This document shows, piece by piece, positions 32,467-44,988 of a stretch of DNA of 64,000 nt (positions are counted from its first letter, which is position 1; every line of letters starts with the position of its first letter). The notes beneath the pieces were generated by a model. That model saw only the letters and a list, made by a program, of their open reading frames with translations, was not told where the DNA came from and did not search any database. The DNA is from Cornus controversa. Its lineage: Eukaryota > Streptophyta > Magnoliopsida > Cornales > Cornaceae. The stretch covers positions 84,337,270-84,401,269 of the forward strand of contig CM048846.1 of the NCBI GenBank assembly GCA_026545225.1, written 5' to 3'. A program made the translations under genes and the position numbers.

Positions 32467-32478
32467 TGGTATCAGAGC
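32467..32478 (+). other. Primer binding site of Sirevirus A
   Basis: TGGTATCAGAGC two bases after the LTR, the canonical methionine-tRNA complement. Copy B at the same place reads TGGTATCAGGGC (40141-40152), one mismatch. Confidence 0.9.
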
Positions 32479-32555
32479 AGTGTTCTCTAATTTGTGAGTA
32501 GTTCCTTGCGATGTATTTTTAAAATCAAAGTTTATTTTTGTTTTCAAAAATTATC

Positions 32556-34614
32556 ATGGAATCTAGTATGAAAGAGAGTGGATCGATTTAGCGAACTCCT
32601 TTGTTTGATGGTTTAAATTATACTTTCTGGAAGTCTCGCATGAAAGCCTTTTTAAAATCTCAAGGAAAGAGAGTTTGGATGGCTGTAGAGAATGGCTATA
32701 AAATTCCTACCACTACCACTGGTGAGGGTGATGTTGTTGTGACTGTAGAGAAGGATAAGGCAACATGGTCTAATGCTGAACATGAAGATGCCAATAATAA
32801 CAACAAGGGTTTATATGCTATATTTAATTCTGTTGTTCCTTCTGAATTTGCTAGAATTTCTGCATGTTCCACTTCGAAAGAAGCATGGGATATTTTACAG
32901 GTAACTCATGAGGGTACCACCAAGGTAAGGAGATCTAAGTTACAAATGCTTGGTACTAAATTTGAAACAATTAGAATGGATGAAGATGAGATATTTTCAG
33001 ATTTTTATTCTAGGCTTAATTATATTGTTCAAAGTAGTGCTAACCTTGGTGAGAAAATTCCTTCTTTTCAGATTATTAGAAAAATCATGAGATCATTGCC
33101 TGATAGGTTCCAAGCTAAGTTAGAAGCCTTAGATGAGAGCAGAGATATAGATTCTATGGAAGTGGCTGAGTTAGTTGGATCAATTCAAACTTTTGAGATG
33201 AAATATCCAAAGCTTTAGAAATCAAAAAAATTGGCTTTAAAAACCTCAAAGACTTCAAAGTCTTCAAGTTTGTCAAATTGTTCAAATTATTCAAAATCTG
33301 AAGGTGAAAAAATTGAAAGGTTTGAATATGATTCAGATAATGATGTTGCACTCCTTGCTAGGAAATTTAGAAAGATTCTTGAATATGAAAAAGGTAAAAA
33401 TTTGAGAAAAGAAAATCCTTCTAAATTCCGGAACCAAAGCTCATCATCCAAAGGTAAAGAAAGGAAAGCGAAAGAAGATAACTCTAAGAAAATTGAGGTT
33501 ACTTGTTGGACATGTGGTGGAAAAGGTCATACATCTAATCAATGTCCAAGTCCTAAGAAAAATAGCTTCAGTGTAAAGCAAATTTCAAATAAGAAAATTA
33601 TGAAAGTATTATTTCTAAGTCTGAATCTTCTAACTTTGATAGTGATTCTTTTGTTGAGAATGATTCTCTTGCTTTTGTTACTTTATTGAATGATGATATT
33701 GCTAATGATTCTTCTGATGATGTAGGTGAAACAGAGATATACACTACTCTCAGTCAAGTAGGGTCTGATGATTCAGAAGATGAGCAATCTGATGTAGAAC
33801 CATGTGAAAGCAAACTGCCAGAACTTTTTGAGAAATTGCTGGAAGCTTATAATAAAAAATCTGAAAAGCTGAAGCAAGAAAATTTTGAGAAAGAGACTTT
33901 GAAGAAAAAAATGAAGATCAAGTGAAGTTGATTGAAAAAAGTAAAGCTAAAATTCTGAATCTTCAAGGCAAAGTCAAGTTTCTCGAAAGCGAAGTAAGTC
34001 AAGCTATTTCTGCTAAAGATGTTCTTATTGCTAGAATTAATTTTCTTGAGCCTGAATTGAGAAAATCACAAGAGAAATTAATTACTTTTACTTATGGACA
34101 GATTAAGCTTGATAGCATGATTAGTGTTGGTAAGCCTGTAGGAGATAAAACTGGATTAGGTTTTGCTGGGTCATAATCTAAGGGAAAAACTGTTTTTGTT
34201 AAACCCAAGAATTTAATTGTGTCTGATCCCAAACCTAAGTTTCAAGTTGAGTCTGTGTATACTAATGTTGTGTCGAATGTGCTTTATTATTCTTTTTGTG
34301 GTAAGAATGGACATAGTCAACACTATTGCTATAAAAAGAGAAGATATTCTAATTCTCATTTTTATGTGCATAATTCTTTTGCTAAGAATAGGGTTCATGC
34401 TAAAAAGCCACATTATTGGAACAAACCCAAAAATTCTCAAGGTAAAAAGAATTCAAATAAAAAGAAGAATGTTTTTGTTTCTCCACAATTCTTTCCTGAT
34501 AAATTGCATGTTAAAACTATCTGGGTGAAAAAGGAAGATTTGGAGAAGTTTGTGCCTGTTGATACTATGGGATTTATTCCTAATAGGTCTTTGGGTGCAA
34601 AATCCTCTAACTAG
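32556..34614 (+). pseudogene. Sirevirus A gag, broken
   Basis: Aligned to the intact Gag of copy B, the frame starts at the ATG at 32556 and is interrupted by TAG at 32589 and TAG at 33216 (copy B has CAG at both). Further breaks are a one-base loss near 33608, a one-base change of phase near 33910 and TAA at 34174 (TCA in B). Between breaks the protein is well kept: DUF4219/UBN2 Gag core, first zinc knuckle CWTCGGKGHTSNQC, coiled coil, and a second knuckle CSFCGKTGHSQHYC in B that reads SFCGKNGHSQHYC here with its first Cys lost. It cannot make full-length Gag. Confidence 0.9.
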
Positions 34615-37392
34615 GTCATTAGTACTTTGATGGTCATGGACTGAGCTTATGTTTATTTATTTGTTTTTCATTGGACCATATCTTTTTGGTTAGGATAGGT
34701 TTTGTTTATTTTTAGTAATAATCATATGAGATTATGATAATTATATTTTTCTGAGAAATAATGTGAATTCTTTATATTTCTTTTTAATTTTACTTTGATT
34801 TGTGAATGCATAATTGGGACACTTAGTTTGTCAATGAATGAAGTACTTGATTTTATGATCTAAACATTGATGACCAATGTCCTGTATTTATTTCTTTTTA
34901 GAGGTAAATCTTCTGAGTCCATACAATTTGTGCACTAGTCCAACTCTGAGAGAATTGATTGAAAACTAATGTGAAGTTGACAAGAATATATTGTATGAGT
35001 AGCATTAAAAGCTTAAATGATCAATGAAAAAAAATGATGAAAAAAAAATATGTTTTTATTCAGCATGAAAAGAAAAAGAAAATAAAAATTTGCTGAATAT
35101 CTAAGACAAAAGGAAAAGGCTACCTTCGGGATGTGTTCATAGCTTCCACTACAATGTAAATCTCCAATGAGATATCTTTAAAAATTAAAGAGTTGTTTTG
35201 AGAAAAATAGCTGGCTGCCTGTAAGAGTGAAAGCCACCGTCTTAGAAATAAAAAAAAATGATGAAATTCAATGAAAAAAAAATGTTTGATCATGTGTAGT
35301 TATATTTGCTTTTTATCCAATATATTTTAGAAGATGGATTAAAGAAATTTGATTAATTTTTGAAGAAGTTGGATTGCACACACACACATGGATTTATTAG
35401 ATGAATTTCTAAATTTTTATAAATATTTGTGTGTTGGAAGTTGTGTCATGATCATGAAGTTGAGAATGAATTTTATGGATAAATTATGGGTTTTAAAATT
35501 TTGCAATTATAAATATTTGAAATTTTAGAACTCATGTTATTCTCTGAAAAATGTGCTTTGATTATTCTCATGAGATTATTCATGTTTTATTTTTATTTTT
35601 CTCTTGAAAAATTTTCAAAAATCCAAAAATATGTTTATTTTGATTTTGTGTTTATTTTTTTTCACTCTTTATGTGCTTAATTGCTAAATCAAATTGAAAA
35701 GATGTGTTTTTGGTGAATTAAAGGTCCAAAGTGTAATTTTTTATAATTCACAAAGTTGGACTGGTCCCCATTATTGAGCAACGGTCGCACTTCTGCAGGT
35801 TCTGAGGAACCGAGAGAAGTTGGACTGGTCCCCAAATATTAGGACCGGTCGCACTTAGCGGATGCCCAGTTTTGATGGAATTTGCATGCGCCTTGTTGTT
35901 TTATGTTGCATTCCTCATATGTGCGTGCACACACTCTCATAGCACTCTATGTCAAAACTCTCTACAACTCTCACACACTCATATCATATACATTCTCTTC
36001 CTCTTCTATATTTCTTGTGATTATTGATTATTGGAGGTTGGAATTATATTTTTAGAGGATTGTGGTGATTGTTGGTTTATTGATTGTTTATTGAGTTTTG
36101 TAGTGAATTAATCAAACAAATATCTTTGAAGTTTGAGGATTGAAGCTTTGCTCTCCAAGTATTTGACAGAATTCTTTAATGGAGCTTGTGATCTTGTTTA
36201 TGCTTCCATTCATTGTGACTTTCATGATTAGGTCTAAAAGAGCTAGGGGAGTGCTTTTAAAAGTGAAAGGAGTTTTGATTTGAAATATCTTGGTTGAGAG
36301 TCCTTATGTGATTTGGGTAACATATTTGGATATTTTATCTTTCATAATCAAAGTGTTTGTCATTATCATTGAGGTGAATACAGCTGTTATGACTCAATTG
36401 TTGGTATTCTTGATCTTAACAGGTGGTATTATATTTGAGGACAAATCTTGATAGACCACCTATAGAGGATAATGATTCGAGCCTTATGAGTACCCAATGT
36501 ATCTTTGATAATGGACATCATTCACTCTCCTACATCACTGATGATAACTAGTTTTTAAGGGTTTGATGTTTTGATGATTCAGACTAGTTCATCTGTTTAC
36601 TAGGTTTATGATTTAGACTTGTTTATTTTTGAATACACATGGTGTCTTTGATTAGGTTGAATGTCTATTCTATAGATACCATACTTGTGCTTGGATCATA
36701 CTTTTGTGGACTTTGATGCAAATTTCAATAGATAGAGTTATATGTTCAAGGATATCTTTTTTATAGAGGTTGATATCTAATTTTTGGAGCTCATGATGAT
36801 GATGAGGATTAGGTCTTGATGATAGGCTTAGTTATGTTTTGCTAAACTTTGAATAGTTAACTCTATTTTATATAGGTTTGATGCTTGATCTTGTTATGTT
36901 TTGTTTATTCCATCAACTGATATGTTTTGGATATTTATTTGATCAGTGATGATGATTATTTTTGTTTTATTATTGTCTTAATTTCTCTATGTACTTCATG
37001 ATTTATCTGTTTATCTAAATCTCTTTGCTAGTTCTTTGTCAATTTGTTCCAAAAAGGGGGAGATGATATTATTATATGCATATGATATGATATGAGATTC
37101 TTTGATAAAAGGGGAGATCTATTTATCAGATATTTTTGCTTAAAAGATTAAGGGGGAGATATTGATATAAGATTATATTTTTTTATTAAGCTTTTCACAG
37201 GTTGTGTTGTTTAAGAGATGTGCAGGTACAACAGGTTTTTATTCTAACCGTCTTGAACACACAAGTGAAGCTTCTGTTGATCAGTTCTTTATTTATATGT
37301 ATTTTTGGGCAAATATTGTGATCTAATTTTTTCAATGGGTTATGTTATAATTGTCTATGTGGTTTTGTCACGAAATTGCCAAAGGGGGAGAT
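34615..37392 (+). other. Non-coding 3' internal region of Sirevirus A
   Basis: 2.8 kb without any pol-like frame on either strand. Features: A-rich stretch with repeated GATGAAAAAAAA (35020-35290); palindromic CTGGTCC/ACCGGTC cluster at 35757-35853; a CT/CA-rich leader-like stretch (35930-36015); and four purine tracts, at 37051-37062, 37107-37118, 37150-37159 and 37381-37390. The same order occurs in copy B, so the layout belongs to the family. Confidence 0.75.
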
Positions 37393-38578
37393 TGTGAGAT
37401 ATAAATTTATAATTGGCATATTTCGGTGATCAAAACTTGATTGATCGAGTTGTAATTTTTGATTTATTCTTTGGATCGATCATCGACTACTACGAGCTGA
37501 TATTCAAGTGCATGGATGCAGACAAATTAGTTAGAACACCATATAGTACAGGTAAGTATGGTGAGGACACTTTGTACTTTTTAGCTCCGAGCCTATTTTG
37601 AAAACCAGGGGTTAAATGCAAAATTTAGGATTTTTCAAAGTAGGACCGGTTCCCAATATTTAGGACCGGTTCAACTTTTCTCGGCAGTTTAGTTTCTGCA
37701 GGTTTTCAAAAAGTCCCATCGGTCCTATTTATTTGGCACTGGTCCAACTTAGCCTGTTCCAAATAGGAAACAAATTTTGACAAAAATTCTGATTCCTATT
37801 GGGTTTGAAACTTCTAGGAAAGTTCTATTTTGGTATTCAATTTCGTTTCCAAGTAGAATTAGAACTTCCTTGCCTATATATATGTATTCATATTTTCTCT
37901 ACAAGGAGAGCCCTGGAAAATTATTATTTTTAGAAAGAGAAAGTATATACAATATAATTAGGGCTATATATTCTTAAGAACACACATCCATACTACACGA
38001 GTGATATTTAGGATGGTGTTCTACTTCTGATTAGCTGCTCAGAGACTGCATCAAATCTATTTGCTGATCAGAACATTGGATTGATGGTTCTTCGCTTGCT
38101 TGCTTGTTGAGGAAGAAAGGTGACCAGATTGCACTACGAAGGGAACAAAATACTTGTTGAGTATTTTGGTTCTTCCAGCAACCTTTCTGTAAGGGTGGTG
38201 ACGTTAGCCGGAAATCTGCAGCAGTTAGACGTGTCGTCGCATTCATAAGCCTGAGGTGTTCCGCATCAGATCCTTGACAGAGTGAAGAGGGGTGTGAGAC
38301 TGAGACAGAGTCTGTTGTACTTTGCTTCATCATAGTGAATTGGTTTCCTGAGGCGTGCCGCCTCCCTCCGTGGTTTTTTCCGCCTTAGGTTTCCACGTAT
38401 ATCTGGTGCATTCTTTTCTTTACTTGCACTTTATTTATTTGCTTGCGTTAATTGTTTGATAAATTGGACCTAAAATTGAATTAACTAAAAATTAAGTAAA
38501 TGAGTAAGTTATCCTATTCACCCCCCCTCTAGGTTCTAAAATACTTTTCGCAACCACTTCCGCACCGCGCAACTCACA
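37393..38578 (+). repeat. 3' LTR of Sirevirus A
   Basis: 1186 bp, preceded by the purine tract AAAGGGGGAG (37381-37390) and followed by the AAGAT target copy. Confidence 0.92.
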
Positions 38579-38953
38579 AAGATAAGCTACAGTTGGAAGA
38601 TAAGGATAACTACTTTGTCTCCTCATATCTATCCTAATTGAATTGGAGAAGGTAATTGAAGTGTTCTCCTATTAGACTACTAAATACTCTTTTATAAAAT
38701 GGAGAGCCAGAGCACATCAAAAGTTATGCCACAATTAGCAGAATCTCTTTCTATTCCATATCTCATCAAGTACTAACTTGACCGTCATAGTGTATCGGAC
38801 GAGACCCTACCAGTCTTAGTCCTAACTCCTCTGTCTTGGAGGAACGAAGCTCTGAACTAGATCGTGCAGATTGTACAAATTTTTGACTGATCAGTTGATA
38901 TTCACATATCTAGTAATTCCAAAGAGAGTCAAGCTATGTTTGTGAGCACCAAA
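38579..38953. other. Spacer between the two Sirevirus copies, possible older LTR fragment
   Basis: The sequence continues the DNA left of element A (before 31304), so A inserted into it. It has a TATAAAA at 38693-38699 followed by GGAGAGCC and AGCACATC, an arrangement typical of an LTR core promoter. The last bases CCAAA (38949-38953) are the target duplication of element B. The older element is not identified. Confidence 0.35.
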
Positions 38954-40138
38954 TGTGAGATATAAAGTTGTAATTGGCATATTTCGGTGATCAAAACCTG
39001 ATTGATCGAGTTGTAATTTTTGGATTATTCTTTGTATCGATCATCGACAACTTCGAGCTGACACTCAAGTGCATGGAAGCCGACAAATCAGATAGAACAC
39101 CATATAGTACAGGTAAGTATGGTGAGGACACTCTGCACTTTTTAGTTAGGAGCCTATTTTGAAAAACCAAGGTTTAAATGCAAAATTTAGGGTTTTTCAA
39201 AGTAGGACCGGTCCCCAATATTTAGGACCGGTCCAAATTTTCTCGGCAGTTTAGTTTCTGCAGGTTTTCAAAAAGTCCCACCGGTCCTATTTATTTGGCA
39301 CCGGTCCCACTTAGCCTGTTCCAAATAGGAAATAGATTTTGACGGAAATTCTGATTCCTATTGGGTTTGAAACTTCTAGGAAAGTTCTATTTTGGTATTC
39401 AACTTCTTTTCCAAGTAGAATTAGGACTTCCTTGCCTATATATATGTATTCATATTTTCTCTACAAAACATGCCCTGAAAAATTAATATTTTAGAGAGAG
39501 AAAATATATACAGGATAATTAGGGCTATATATTTTTAAGAACACACATCCATACTTCACGAGTGATATTTAGGATAGTGTTCTACTTCTGATTAGCTGCT
39601 CAGAGACTGTATCAAATCTATTTGCTGATCAGAACATTAGATTGAAGGTTCTTCGCTTGCTTGCTTGCTGAGAAAGAAAGGTGACCAGATTGCACTACGA
39701 AGGGAACAAAATACTTGCTGAGTATTTTGATTCTTCCAGCAACCTTTCTGTAAGGGTGGTGACGTTAGTCGGAAGTCTGCAGCAGTTGGACGTGTTGTCG
39801 CAATCATAAGCCTGAGGTGTTCCACATCAGATCCTTGGCAGAGTGAAGAGGGGTGTGAGACTGAGACAGAGTCTGTTTTACTTTGCTTCATCATAGTGAA
39901 TTGGTTTCCTGAGGCGTGCCGCCTCCCTCCGTGGTTTTTCCCGCCTTGGGTTTCCACGTATATCTGGTGCACTCTTTTCTTTACTTGCACTTTACTTATT
40001 TGCTTGCTTTAATTGTTTGATTAATTGGACTAAAAATTGAATTAATTAAAAATTAAGCAAACGAGCAAGTGATCCTATTCACCCCCCTCTAGATTCTAAA
40101 ATACTTTTGGCAACCGCTTCCGCACCGCGCAACTCACA
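38954..40138 (+). repeat. 5' LTR of Sirevirus B
   Basis: 1185 bp. Palindromes GGACCGGTCC at 39205-39214 and 39225-39234 and CACCGGTCC copies near 39280 and 39300 form a four-member cluster in the U3 region. Confidence 0.93.
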
Positions 40139-40229
40139 ATTGGTATCAGGGCAGTATTCTCTAATTTGTGAGTAGTTCCTTGCGAAGTTTTTTTTTAATC
40201 AAAATTTATTTTTGTTTCCAAAAATTACT

Positions 40230-42290
40230 ATGGAATCTAGTATGAAAGAGGGTGGATCGATTCAGCGAACTCCTTTGTTTGATGGTTCAAATTATACTTT
40301 CTGGAAGTCTCGCATGAAAGCCTTTTTAAAATCTCAAGGAGAAAGAGTTTGGATGGCTGTAGAGAATGGCTATAAAATTCCTACCATTACAACTGGTGAT
40401 GGTGATGATGTTGTGACTGTAGAAAAGGATAAGGCAACATGGTCTAATGCTGAACATGAAGATGCAAATAATAACAACAAGGGTTTATATGCTATATTTA
40501 ATTCTGTTGTTCCTTCTGAATTTGCTAGAATTTCTGCGTGTTCCACTTCGAAAGAAGTATGGAATATTTTACAGGTAACTCATGAGAGTACCACCAAGGT
40601 AAGGAGATCTAAGCTACAAATGCTTGCCACTAAATTTGAAACAATTAGAATGGATGAAGATGAGATGTTTTCTGATTTTTATTCTAGGCTTAATGATATT
40701 GTTCAAAGTAGTGCTAACCTTGGAGAGAAAATTCCTTCTTTTCAGATTATTAGAAAAATCATGAGATCATTGCCTGATAGGTTCCAAGCTAAGTTGGAAG
40801 CCTTAGATGAAAGCAGAGATGTAGATTCTATGGAGGTGGCTGAGTTAGTTGGATCAATTCAAACTTTTGAGATGAAATATCCAAAGCTTCAGAAATCAAA
40901 AAATTTGGCTTTAAAAACATCAAAGACTTCAAAGTCTTCAAGTTTGTCAAATTGTTCAAATTATTCAAAACCTGAAGTTGAAAAAATTGAAAGGTTTGAA
41001 TATGATTCAGATAATGATGTTGCACTCCTTGCTAGGAAATTTAGAAAGATTCTTGAATATGAAAAAGGTAAAAATTTGAGAAAAGAAAATCCTTCTAAAT
41101 TCCGGAATCAAAGCTCATCATCCAAAGGTAAGGAAAGGAAAGAGAAAGAAGAGGACTCTAAGGAAATTGAGGTTACGTGTTGGACATGTGGTGGTAAAGG
41201 ACACACATCTAATCAATGTCCAAGTCCTAAGAAAAATAGCTTTAGTGCAAAGAAAATTTCAAACAAGAAAGTTATGAAAGCTATTATCTCTGAGTCTGAA
41301 TCTTCTAACTCCGATAGTGATTCTTCTGTTGAGAATGATTCTTTGCCTTTTGTTGCTTTATTGAATGGTGATACTGCTAATGATTCTTCTTCTGATGTAG
41401 GTGAAACAGAGATGTACACTACTCTCAGTCAAGTAGGGTCTGACGATTCAGAAGTTGAGCAGTCTAATGTAGAACCATGTGAAAGTAAGCTGCCAGAACT
41501 GTTTGAAAAATTGCTGGAAGCTTATAATAAAAAATCTGAGAAGCTGAAGCAAGAAAAATCTGAGAAAGAGACTTTGAAGAAAAAGAATGAAGATCAAGTG
41601 AAGTTGATTGAAGAAAGTAAAGCTGAAATTCTGAATCTTCAAGGCAAAGTCAAGTTTCTCGAAAACGAAGTAAGTCAAGCTATTTCTACTAAAGATGTTC
41701 TTATTGCTAGAATTAATTTTCTCAAGCCTGAATTGAAAAAATCACAAGAGAAATTAATTGCTTTTACTTCTGGACAGATTAAGCTTGATAGCATGATTAG
41801 TGTTGGTAAGCCTGTAGGAGATAAAACTGGATTAGGTTTTGTTGGGTCATCATCTAAGGGAAATACTATTTTTGTTAAACCCAGGAATTTGATTGTGTCT
41901 GAACCCAAACCTAAGTCTCAAGTCGAGTCTGTGCATGCTAAAGTTGTGTCCAATGTGCTTTATTGTTCTTTTTGTGGTAAGACTGGACATAGTCAACACT
42001 ATTGCTATAAAAAGAGAAGACATTCTAATTCTGATTTTCATGTGCATAATTTTTTTGCTAAGAATAGGGTTCATGCTAAAAAGCCACATTATTGGAACAA
42101 ACCCAAAAATTCTCAAGGTAAAAAGAATTCAAATAAAAAGAAGAATGTTTTTGTTTCTCCACAATTCTCTCCTGATAAATTGCATGTTAAAACTATCTGG
42201 ATGAAAAAGGAAGATTTGGAGAAGTTTGTGCCTGTTGATACTATGGGATTTATTCCTAATAGGTCTTTAGGTGCAAAACCCCCTAACTAG
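40230..42290 (+). CDS. Sirevirus B Gag, intact (686 aa)
   Basis: I start at the ATG at 40230 (MESSMKEGG). Order: DUF4219-like LFDGSNYTFWKSRM near the start; UBN2-type capsid region to about residue 215 with FSDFYSRLNDIV and LPDRFQAKLEALDE; a Ser/Lys-rich linker; zinc knuckle 1 CWTCGGKGHTSNQC; an acidic Ser/Asp region; a long charged coiled coil (from LFEKLLEAYNKK through KPELKKSQEKL); zinc knuckle 2 CSFCGKTGHSQHYC; a basic tail; and a C-terminus IWMKKEDLEKFVP. In complete Sireviruses the frame continues into protease and pol at about this point; here it simply stops. The product would form particles and bind element RNA, with enzymes supplied in trans. It is the largest intact retroelement-only Gag in the window. 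Confidence 0.92.
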   Translation: MESSMKEGGSIQRTPLFDGSNYTFWKSRMKAFLKSQGERVWMAVENGYKIPTITTGDGDDVVTVEKDKATWSNAEHEDANNNNKGLYAIFNSVVPSEFARISACSTSKEVWNILQVTHESTTKVRRSKLQMLATKFETIRMDEDEMFSDFYSRLNDIVQSSANLGEKIPSFQIIRKIMRSLPDRFQAKLEALDESRDVDSMEVAELVGSIQTFEMKYPKLQKSKNLALKTSKTSKSSSLSNCSNYSKPEVEKIERFEYDSDNDVALLARKFRKILEYEKGKNLRKENPSKFRNQSSSSKGKERKEKEEDSKEIEVTCWTCGGKGHTSNQCPSPKKNSFSAKKISNKKVMKAIISESESSNSDSDSSVENDSLPFVALLNGDTANDSSSDVGETEMYTTLSQVGSDDSEVEQSNVEPCESKLPELFEKLLEAYNKKSEKLKQEKSEKETLKKKNEDQVKLIEESKAEILNLQGKVKFLENEVSQAISTKDVLIARINFLKPELKKSQEKLIAFTSGQIKLDSMISVGKPVGDKTGLGFVGSSSKGNTIFVKPRNLIVSEPKPKSQVESVHAKVVSNVLYCSFCGKTGHSQHYCYKKRRHSNSDFHVHNFFAKNRVHAKKPHYWNKPKNSQGKKNSNKKKNVFVSPQFSPDKLHVKTIWMKKEDLEKFVPVDTMGFIPNRSLGAKPPN

Positions 42291-44988
42291 GTCATTAGGA
42301 CTTTGATGGTCATGGATTGAGGTTATGTTCATTATTTGTTTTCCATTGGACCATATCTTTTAGGTTAGGATAGGTTGTGTTTATTTTTAGTAATAATCAT
42401 ATGAGATTATGATAATTATATTTTTCTGAGAAATGATGTGATTTCCTTATATTTCTTTTTAATTTCACTTTAATTTGTGATTGCATAATTGGGACACTCA
42501 GCTTGTCAATGAATGAAGTACTTGATTTTATGATCTAAACATTGATGACCAATATGCTTTATTTATTTCTTTTTAGAGGTAAATCTTCTGAGTCTATACA
42601 ATTTGTGCACTAGTCCAACTCTGAGAGAATTGATTGAAAACTAATGTGAAGTTGACTAGAATATGTTGTATGAGTAACATTGAAAGCTTAAATGATCAAT
42701 GAAAAAAAAATAAAAAAAATATATATGTTTTTATTCAGCATGAAAAGAAATAGAAAATAGGAAATTTGCTGAATATCTAAGACAAAAGAAAAAGGCTACC
42801 TTCGGGACGTGTTCGTAGCTTCCACTACAATGTAAATCTCCAATGAGATATCTTTAAAATTTTAAAGAGTTGTTTTGAGGAAAATAGTTGGCTGCCCGTA
42901 AGAGTGAAAGCCACCGTCTTAGAAAAAGAAAAAAAAATGATGAATGAAAAATAAATGATTGATCTTGTGGAGTTATATTTGCTTATTATCCAATATGTTT
43001 TAGATGATGAATCAAAGGAATTTGATTAATTTTTGATGAAGTTGGATTGCACACACACACATGGATTTATTAGATGAATTTCTAAATTTTTATAAATATT
43101 TGTGTATTGGAAGTTGTGTCATGATCATGAATTTGAGAATGAATTTTAAAGACAATCTATGGGTTTTAAAATTCTGCATTTATAAATATTTGAAATTGTT
43201 CAAAAATTTTAGAACTCATGTTATTCTCTGAAAAATGTGTTTTGATTATTCTCATGAGATTATTCATGTTTTAGTGTTATTTTTTTTCTCTTGAAAAATT
43301 TCAAAAAAATTCAAAAATATGTTTATTTTGATTTTGTGTTTATTTTTCACTCTTTATGGGCTAAATTGCTAAATCAGATTGAAAAGATGTGTTTTTGGTG
43401 AATTAGAGGTCCAAAGTGTAATTTTTGTATAATTCACAAAGTTGGACCGGTCCCCATTATTGAGCACCGGTCGCACTTCTACAGGTTCTGAGGAACTGAG
43501 AGAAGTTGGACCGGTCCCCAAATATGAGGACCGGTCGCACTTAGCGGATGCCCAGTTTTGAGGAAATCCGCACGTGTGCCTTAATGTTTTAAGTGGTATT
43601 CTTTGTACACTCGCACACACACTCATATCTCTTAAACTCTCACCCTCAAGCTCTCTAAAACACTCCAACTCACTTACACTCTTCCTCTTGTATATTTCTT
43701 GTGATCATTGATTATTGGAGGTTGGAATTGAACTTTTAAAGATTGTTGGTTGATTGATTGTTGAATTAGGTGATAGTGTGCAAACAAATATCTTTAAAAT
43801 TTAGGGATTTTAGACTTGCACTCCAAGTGTTTGATATCATTCTTTAATGGAGCTTGTGATCTTGTTTATGTTTCCATTCATTGTGACTTTCATGATTAGG
43901 TCTAAAAGAGCTAGGGGAGTGCTTTTAAAAGCGAAAGGAATTTTGATTTGAAATATCTTGGTTGAGACTCCTTATGTGATTTGGGTAACATATTTGGATG
44001 TTTTATCTTTCATAATCAAAGTGTTTGTCATTATCATTGAGGTAAATACAACTGTTATGACTCAATTGTTGGTATTCTTGATCTTAACAGGTGGTATTAT
44101 ATTTGAGGACAAATCTTGATAGACCACCTATAGAGGATAATGATTCGAGCCTTATGAGTACCTAATGTATCTTTGATAATGGACATCATTCACTCTCCTA
44201 CATCACTGATGATAACTAGTTTTTAAGGGTTTGATGTTTTGATGATTAAGACTAGTTCATCTGTTTGCTAGGTTTATGATCTAGACTTGGTTATTTTTGG
44301 ATACACATGGTGTCTTTGATTAGATTGAATGTCTATTCTATGGATACCATACTTGTGATTGGATCATAGATGGAGGTATATGTTCAAGGATATCTTTTTT
44401 TTTTATAGAGGTTGATATCTAGTTTTTGGAGCTCATGATGATGATGAGGATTAGGTCTTGATGATAGGCTTAGTTATGTTTTGCTAGACTTTGAGTTGTT
44501 AACTCTATTTTGTCTAGGTTTGATGTTTGATCTTGTTATGTTTTGTTTATTCCATCAACTGATATGTTTTGGATAGTGATGATGATTATTTTTGTCTTAA
44601 TCTCTCTATGTGCTTCATGATTTCTCTGTTTATCTAAATCTCTTTGCTAGTTCTTTGTCAATTTGTTCCAAAAAGGGGGAGAGATGATATTGTTATATGC
44701 ATATGACATGATATGAGGTTCTTTGACAAAGGGGGAGATATATTTATCAGATATTTTTTAAGGGGGATATATATATGATTATATTTCTTTATTAAGCTTT
44801 TCACAGGTTGTGTTATTTAAGGGATGTGCAGGTACAACAGGTTTTATTCTAAACACACATATGAAACTTCTAATGATCAGTTCTTGATTTTTATGTATTT
44901 TTGGGCAACTTTGTAATCTAATTTTTCCAATGGGTTAGGTTATAATTGTCTAAGTGGTTTTGTTACGAAATTGCCAAAGGGGGAGATT
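42291..44988 (+). other. Non-coding 3' internal region of Sirevirus B
   Basis: Homologous to 34615-37392. The palindromic cluster is better preserved here (GGACCGGTCC twice plus CACCGGTCG and GGACCGGTCG, 43444-43540). Purine tracts lie near 44671-44682, 44728-44739, 44760-44767 and 44976-44986. A CA-rich leader-like stretch is at 43605-43680. No pol domain found. Confidence 0.75.

Larger units (their letters stand above)
31309..38578 (+). mobile_element. Gag-only Sirevirus-like LTR retrotransposon, copy A (7270 bp)
   Basis: LTRs at 31309-32464 and 37393-38578 begin TGTGAGATATAAA and end GCGCAACTCACA. A perfect 5-bp duplication AAGAT flanks the element (31304-31308 and 38579-38583). A methionine-tRNA primer site follows the first LTR. 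The only coding region is a broken gag (32556-34614). The remaining 2.8 kb before the 3' LTR has no protease, integrase, reverse transcriptase or RNase H. Repeated GGACCGGTCC palindromes in the LTR and repeated GGGGGAG purine tracts near the 3' LTR are features reported for Sireviruses (plant Copia, Maximus/SIRE). LTR divergence is a few percent by eye, plus a ~29-bp deletion in the 5' LTR near 31592. Confidence 0.93.
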
